Of a stretch of 64,000 bases of DNA, positions 60,575 to 64,000 are shown in pieces (within the stretch, counting starts at the first letter, position 1; each line of letters begins with the position of its first letter). The notes under the pieces are model-generated. The model did not search any database and was not told the origin of the DNA. It was given only the letters and a program-made list of their open reading frames with translations. Origin of the DNA: Actinomycetes bacterium (GTDB lineage: Bacteria > Actinomycetota > Thermoleophilia > Gaiellales > Gaiellaceae); the NCBI GenBank assembly GCA_026708005.1, contig JAPOVR010000145.1, forward strand, positions 1-64,000, given 5' to 3'. The translations under genes were made by a program, and so were the position numbers.

Positions 60575-61806
60575 TTAGAGGTAGTCCAGAGGATCGTGCG
60601 GGACGCCGTTGACGCGCACCTCGAAGTGCAGGTGCGGCCCCGTCGAGAACCCCGCGGAGCCCACCTCGCCGAGCACGGCACCCTCGGAGACCCTGTCTCC
60701 GACGGAGACGACGATGCGCTGCTGGTGGGCGTAGGCCGTCGACAGCCCGTTCCCGTGGTCGACCACCACGAGGTTGCCATAGCTGCCCAGCCAGCCCGCG
60801 TCGATGACGACTCCCGAGGCAACGGAGACAATCGGCGTGCCGAAGGGAGCGCCGATGTCGATCCCTGCGTGAAGCCGCCCCCACCGCGGTCCGAACGGGC
60901 TCGTCAGCACACCGTTCACGGGAAGGATGAAGCCGCTCTCGGGACGGGCCCAAGGCCGGAGGAGGCCGGTGCAAAGACACGCCGCCGAGCGGCGATGATC
61001 CTGCGCTCGAGCTGCGCCGAGGTGCGCTCGAGCTCCGCGATCTGGGCCTCGTCATGAGCGCGGCCGGTGCGGACCCACGCGAGCAGCTCCCGCTTGTCGG
61101 AGCGCGCACGGTGGAGCTCCTGCTCGCGCGCTGCCACCACGTCGAGGGCCGCGCGCTGCTCCTGCGTTCGCTCCGAGACACGCTGCGCCTGCTCGGCAAC
61201 GTCCTCCCGGAGAACGCGGGTCTCCTGGCGGGCCAGCCGCGTCAGGAGCCGAGCGGCGTGCACCGAGGCAATGATCTCCTGGTCGCGCTGCGCAATCCTG
61301 CGAAGGTGCTGGACATCGTCGATGGCGTCGGCGAGGCTCCGCACGCCAAGGAGGATCTCGATGAGCGCCTCGGCGCCGCCCGACTTGTAGAGGGCAACAA
61401 ACCGCTGCTCGAGAGCCTCATCCGCAATGTGGCCCTGCTGGAGTTGGCGTCGCAGAAGGTCTGTTTGCTCTCTGAACTCCGTCCGCAGCAGCCGAAGCCT
61501 CGCCTCGCGACGCTTGAGCGCACCCTCCAGCTGGAGCAGCCGAGCCTCTTCCGCGGCGAGTGTCTGGCTGACGATGCCGATCTGCGCATTCGCCGCCGAG
61601 AGATCTGACAAGAGCACGCTCTTGCGGCTCTTTGCCTCGGCGACCTCCCGCCGCAGAGCGTCGAGCTCCGTGTCGATGACGTCCTTCCGATGCTCGAGGC
61701 CGCTGCTGACCTGCCGATGCTCGGGGCTGCCGACAACGACAGGAACCACGACGGCAACGGCCGTGCAGGCCGCGAGCGCAGCGCCGACTCTCCTGGAAAC
61801 AGGCAC
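60575..61806 (-). pseudogene. EnvC-like coiled-coil / M23 peptidase, split by a frameshift
   Basis: The upstream frame (ATG/GTG near 61806) has a signal anchor (AALAACTAVAVVVPVVVG) and about 230 residues of coiled coil, then ends SGLGPVPRAASSFP with TGA at 60916-60918. The M23 domain (GVLTSPFGPRWGRLHAGIDI, then HLHFEVRVNG) is in another frame. That frame reads back into ESGFILPV, the natural linker, so one base has probably been gained or lost near 60930-60945. An alternative is real coupling through a GTGA overlap, but a 114-residue cytosolic M23 piece would have no clear use. EnvC-type proteins activate or carry out septal wall cleavage. Confidence 0.7.
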
Positions 61807-61895
61807 GTGCGCGCAGGTTCGTCAGAAAGCTGGGCGTCCCTCGCGCCGGGATGCCGTTTCCCACCAGCTCCGGTCGCACGGCGCGCGACCACACC

Positions 61896-62303
61896 TCAGG
61901 AACGGTCGTCGTCGGCCGCCGGCGACGGCTGGGAAGCCTCGCCTGGGACATCGAGGCTCGACTCCCGGGCATCTGCTGCCGTCGCCCCACTGCCCTGTGT
62001 CGGCCGAGGGCCGGCGGCGTCCAGCTTCACGAGCACTGAGCCCACATCCCGCCGAAGTGAAGCTCGCATAAACTGGTAGTCCTCATCTGAGATCTTCTGC
62101 AGGTCCCGGTCGAGCTCGAGGTCCTGGACCGCCGCCAAGAGGCGGTCGCGCTCCTCGAGGAGCCGCAGGCGCTGAGTATCCGCGTCCGGCAGCGCCTCCG
62201 CTGACCCGTCTGGCGTGCGTCGCTCCCGCACGAGCGGGAGAGCAACGAGGAGCACGCAAGCCACCGCGAGCGCGGCGGCCAGCCCAAGCGCGGCAACGGT
62301 CAC
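61896..62303 (-). CDS. CcmI/CycH-like membrane protein, cytochrome c biogenesis
   Basis: A 135-residue protein with one N-terminal membrane helix (AALGLAAALAVACVLLVALPLV, about 4-24). A short conserved block LLEERDRLLAAVQDLELDRD, then LQKISDEDYQFMRASLRRD, is typical of the truncated CcmI-like proteins found after ccmF. The disordered C-terminus is acidic. The start is GTG 62303, two bases after the ccmF stop. Confidence 0.7.
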   Translation of the reverse strand: MTVAALGLAAALAVACVLLVALPLVRERRTPDGSAEALPDADTQRLRLLEERDRLLAAVQDLELDRDLQKISDEDYQFMRASLRRDVGSVLVKLDAAGPRPTQGSGATAADARESSLDVPGEASQPSPAADDDRS

Positions 62304-62304
62304 C

Positions 62305-64000
62305 TCAGGCGGAGGCCGCAGCGCCGCGCTGCGGGTGGGCAGACCCCTCACCGAATGTCGAGAGCGCCTCGAGCCGTTGCGCGATGCGCCGCTGCTCGCG
62401 GGCGTCCGGCCACATCGTGACGAGCGCACCGAGCACGAACACGATGCCGCCGAGCCAGATGAGGTTGACGAGCGGGTTCACGATGACCTGCAGGAAGACG
62501 CTTCCGTCCTCGTCGAACCGGTCGGCGATGACGAAGAGATCCTCCGCGCGAAGCCAGCTGGTCCGAATTCCGACCTCGTTCGACGTCTGAGCCTCAGCGA
62601 AGTACCGGTTCCTGCCTGCGAGCACGGTGCCGACCTGCTCGCCGCCGCGGCTGACGGCGAGCCGCGCCCGCACCTCGAGCGCGTTGGATGAGCGCCGCTG
62701 CTCGCTTCCCAGGTACTCGAGCGTGTACCCCCCTACCGAGACCGACTCGCCCGGTGCTGCGTGCACGAGCCGGGACGTCGAGAACGCACTAACGCCCGTC
62801 GCCCCGATCAGGAGCAGCACGGCCGAGGCGTGCACGATGTAGCCGCCGTACCGGCGGCGGTTCCGGGCCACGAGCCCGGCGAGCGCGCCGGGCCAGGAGA
62901 GGCTTGCATCAGCCCGCCGACGCGCGGCGGTGCCGCGGGCGAACTCCAGGGCGATCGTGCCGATCACGAAGGCCCCGAACGTGTAGCCGATGAGCGCCGG
63001 GGCGCTTGACCTCGCGCCGGCGGCCGACAGCCCGGCGCCAACGGCGACCGCGAAAAGCGCCGGCCACCGCACGTGCCTCCACAGCGCTCTGAGCGACGAG
63101 CGCCTCCACGCCACGAGCGGCCCGATCGCCATCAGCAGGATCAGCGGCAGCCCGAAGACGATCGCGAAGAAGTCGTAGTACGGAGCCCCGACGGTGACGG
63201 CGACGCCGCGCAGCGCCTCGGAGATGAGCGGCCAGGCAACGCCCCAGAGCACGGTCAGCGCGAAGGCGACCAGGAAGAGGTTGTTGTAGAGGAACACCGC
63301 CTCGCGGGAGATGAGCGACTCGAGCCTCGTCCTCGCGCGCAGCATCGGGAGCCGCGCGATGATCAGCATCGTCGAGCCGACCGCTGCCACCGCGATCGCC
63401 CCGAGGAACCACGAGCCGATCGATGACTCGGCGAAGCTGTGGATCGAGTTCAGGACGCCGCTGCGCGTGAGGAATGTCCCGAACAGTGACAGCGTGAACA
63501 TCAGCGCGACCAGCACGACGTTCCAGACACGCAGCATGTTCTTCTTCTCCTGGATCATCACCGAGTGGAGGTACGCGGTCGCGACGAGCCACGGCATGAG
63601 CGCCGCGTTCTCGACGGGGTCCCACGCGTACCAGCCGCCCCAGCCGACCTCCTCGTACGCCCACTTCGCACCGAGGAGAATCCCGAACCCCAGGCAGGTC
63701 CACGCAAACAGCGTCCAGCGGCGGGTCGCGACGAGCCAGCGCTCGTCGACGCGGCGTGACACGAGCGCAGCCATGGCGAACACGAACGGGACCGTCAGGC
63801 CGACGTAGCCGAGGTACAGAAGCGGCGGGTGGGCCGCCATATAGGGGTTCTGCAGGCTCGGATTCAACCCCAGCCCATCGGGCGGCGCTGCCTGCGTCGC
63901 GAATGGCGAGGAGACAAAGACGAGGACAAGCGCGAAGAAGAGCGCCACCCCACCGAGGATCGGAGCCGTCCACGGGAGGTCGATCGTGACGAGACGGCGG
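62305..64000 (-). CDS. ccmF: cytochrome c-type biogenesis protein CcmF (5' end outside window)
   Basis: At least 565 residues are inside the window, and the frame runs off the right edge (the edge codons read TIDLPWTAPILGG, a normal CcmF stretch). The haem-handling WWD-type motif is seen as WGGWYAWDPVENAALMPW, with LTRSGVLNSIHSFAESSIG next to it. Multiple transmembrane helices follow. CcmF with CcmH attaches haem to apocytochrome c. Followed at once by the CcmI-like gene. Confidence 0.93.
   Translation of the reverse strand, partial: RRLVTIDLPWTAPILGGVALFFALVLVFVSSPFATQAAPPDGLGLNPSLQNPYMAAHPPLLYLGYVGLTVPFVFAMAALVSRRVDERWLVATRRWTLFAWTCLGFGILLGAKWAYEEVGWGGWYAWDPVENAALMPWLVATAYLHSVMIQEKKNMLRVWNVVLVALMFTLSLFGTFLTRSGVLNSIHSFAESSIGSWFLGAIAVAAVGSTMLIIARLPMLRARTRLESLISREAVFLYNNLFLVAFALTVLWGVAWPLISEALRGVAVTVGAPYYDFFAIVFGLPLILLMAIGPLVAWRRSSLRALWRHVRWPALFAVAVGAGLSAAGARSSAPALIGYTFGAFVIGTIALEFARGTAARRRADASLSWPGALAGLVARNRRRYGGYIVHASAVLLLIGATGVSAFSTSRLVHAAPGESVSVGGYTLEYLGSEQRRSSNALEVRARLAVSRGGEQVGTVLAGRNRYFAEAQTSNEVGIRTSWLRAEDLFVIADRFDEDGSVFLQVIVNPLVNLIWLGGIVFVLGALVTMWPDAREQRRIAQRLEALSTFGEGSAHPQRGAAASA

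Noticed and set aside
1-64000. CRISPR arrays, insertion sequences, phage genes, rRNA operons, toxin-antitoxin pairs
   Set aside because: I looked through all gaps and found no regularly spaced repeats, transposase motifs, terminal inverted repeats flanking a gene, phage structural genes or rRNA sequence.

Overview
The window is a 64 kb piece of a high-GC actinobacterial chromosome. Evidence is the gene content: an mraZ-to-ftsZ cell-wall/division cluster without ftsA, a MurE of the meso-diaminopimelate type, a fused PafB-PafC regulator, a thiol-dependent formaldehyde oxidation pair, and heavy use of GTG starts with ATGA/GTGA gene overlaps. A deep branch such as Thermoleophilia is my best guess, but that is inference. 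No phage, insertion sequence, CRISPR array or rRNA operon was seen. One tRNA-Glu was found.

Layout. 0.3-4.1 kb (minus): tRNA-Glu(CTC), an alcohol dehydrogenase/metallo-hydrolase pair, gltX. 4.1-9.3 kb (mostly plus): an OsmC-family gene whose second active-site cysteine codon is TGA, followed by a SECIS-like hairpin; then nfo, a Cys-rich protein, a Ca2+/H+ antiporter and rlmN. 9.9-16.7 kb (minus): the glycine cleavage operon gcvT-H-PA-PB, followed by an oxalyl-CoA-synthetase-like ligase and a ketopantoate reductase. 16.8-32.1 kb (minus): mraZ-rsmH-ftsL-ftsI-murE-murF-mraY-murD-ftsW-murG-murC-murB-ftsQ-ftsZ, with MraZ operator boxes upstream of mraZ and a terminator plus strong promoter between ftsQ and ftsZ. 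32-35.5 kb: a PfkB-family kinase, a frameshifted ECF sigma factor with ogt, a frameshifted response regulator and a GAF protein. 35.6-43.6 kb (minus): a six-gene cyclic-amide operon (amidohydrolase, aminotransferase, HyuA, HyuB, racemase, PuuE allantoinase). 43.9-51.9 kb: UbiB-like kinase, a small coiled-coil protein, fused SecDF, YajC, Tgt, QueA and a divergent coiled-coil gene. 52.6-64 kb: a broken zinc-ribbon gene, 3-hydroxyacyl-CoA dehydrogenase, an isochorismatase-fold hydrolase, an interrupted gene, fused PafBC, QueG, a SufT-like protein, a PD-(D/E)XK-like protein with hpt, a broken EnvC/M23 gene, a CcmI-like protein and the 3' part of ccmF.

Most interesting points. (1) The OsmC-family gene is a strong selenoprotein candidate. 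(2) A dispersed intergenic repeat of about 90 bp occurs in three convergent gene junctions (5.8, 9.7 and 52.2 kb). It has two potential hairpins, a conserved CACCCACC loop and a conserved tail. (3) At least six genes carry single-base frameshifts or stops, so either local gene decay or indel errors in the assembly must be kept in mind when reading the window, including the TGA in point 1.
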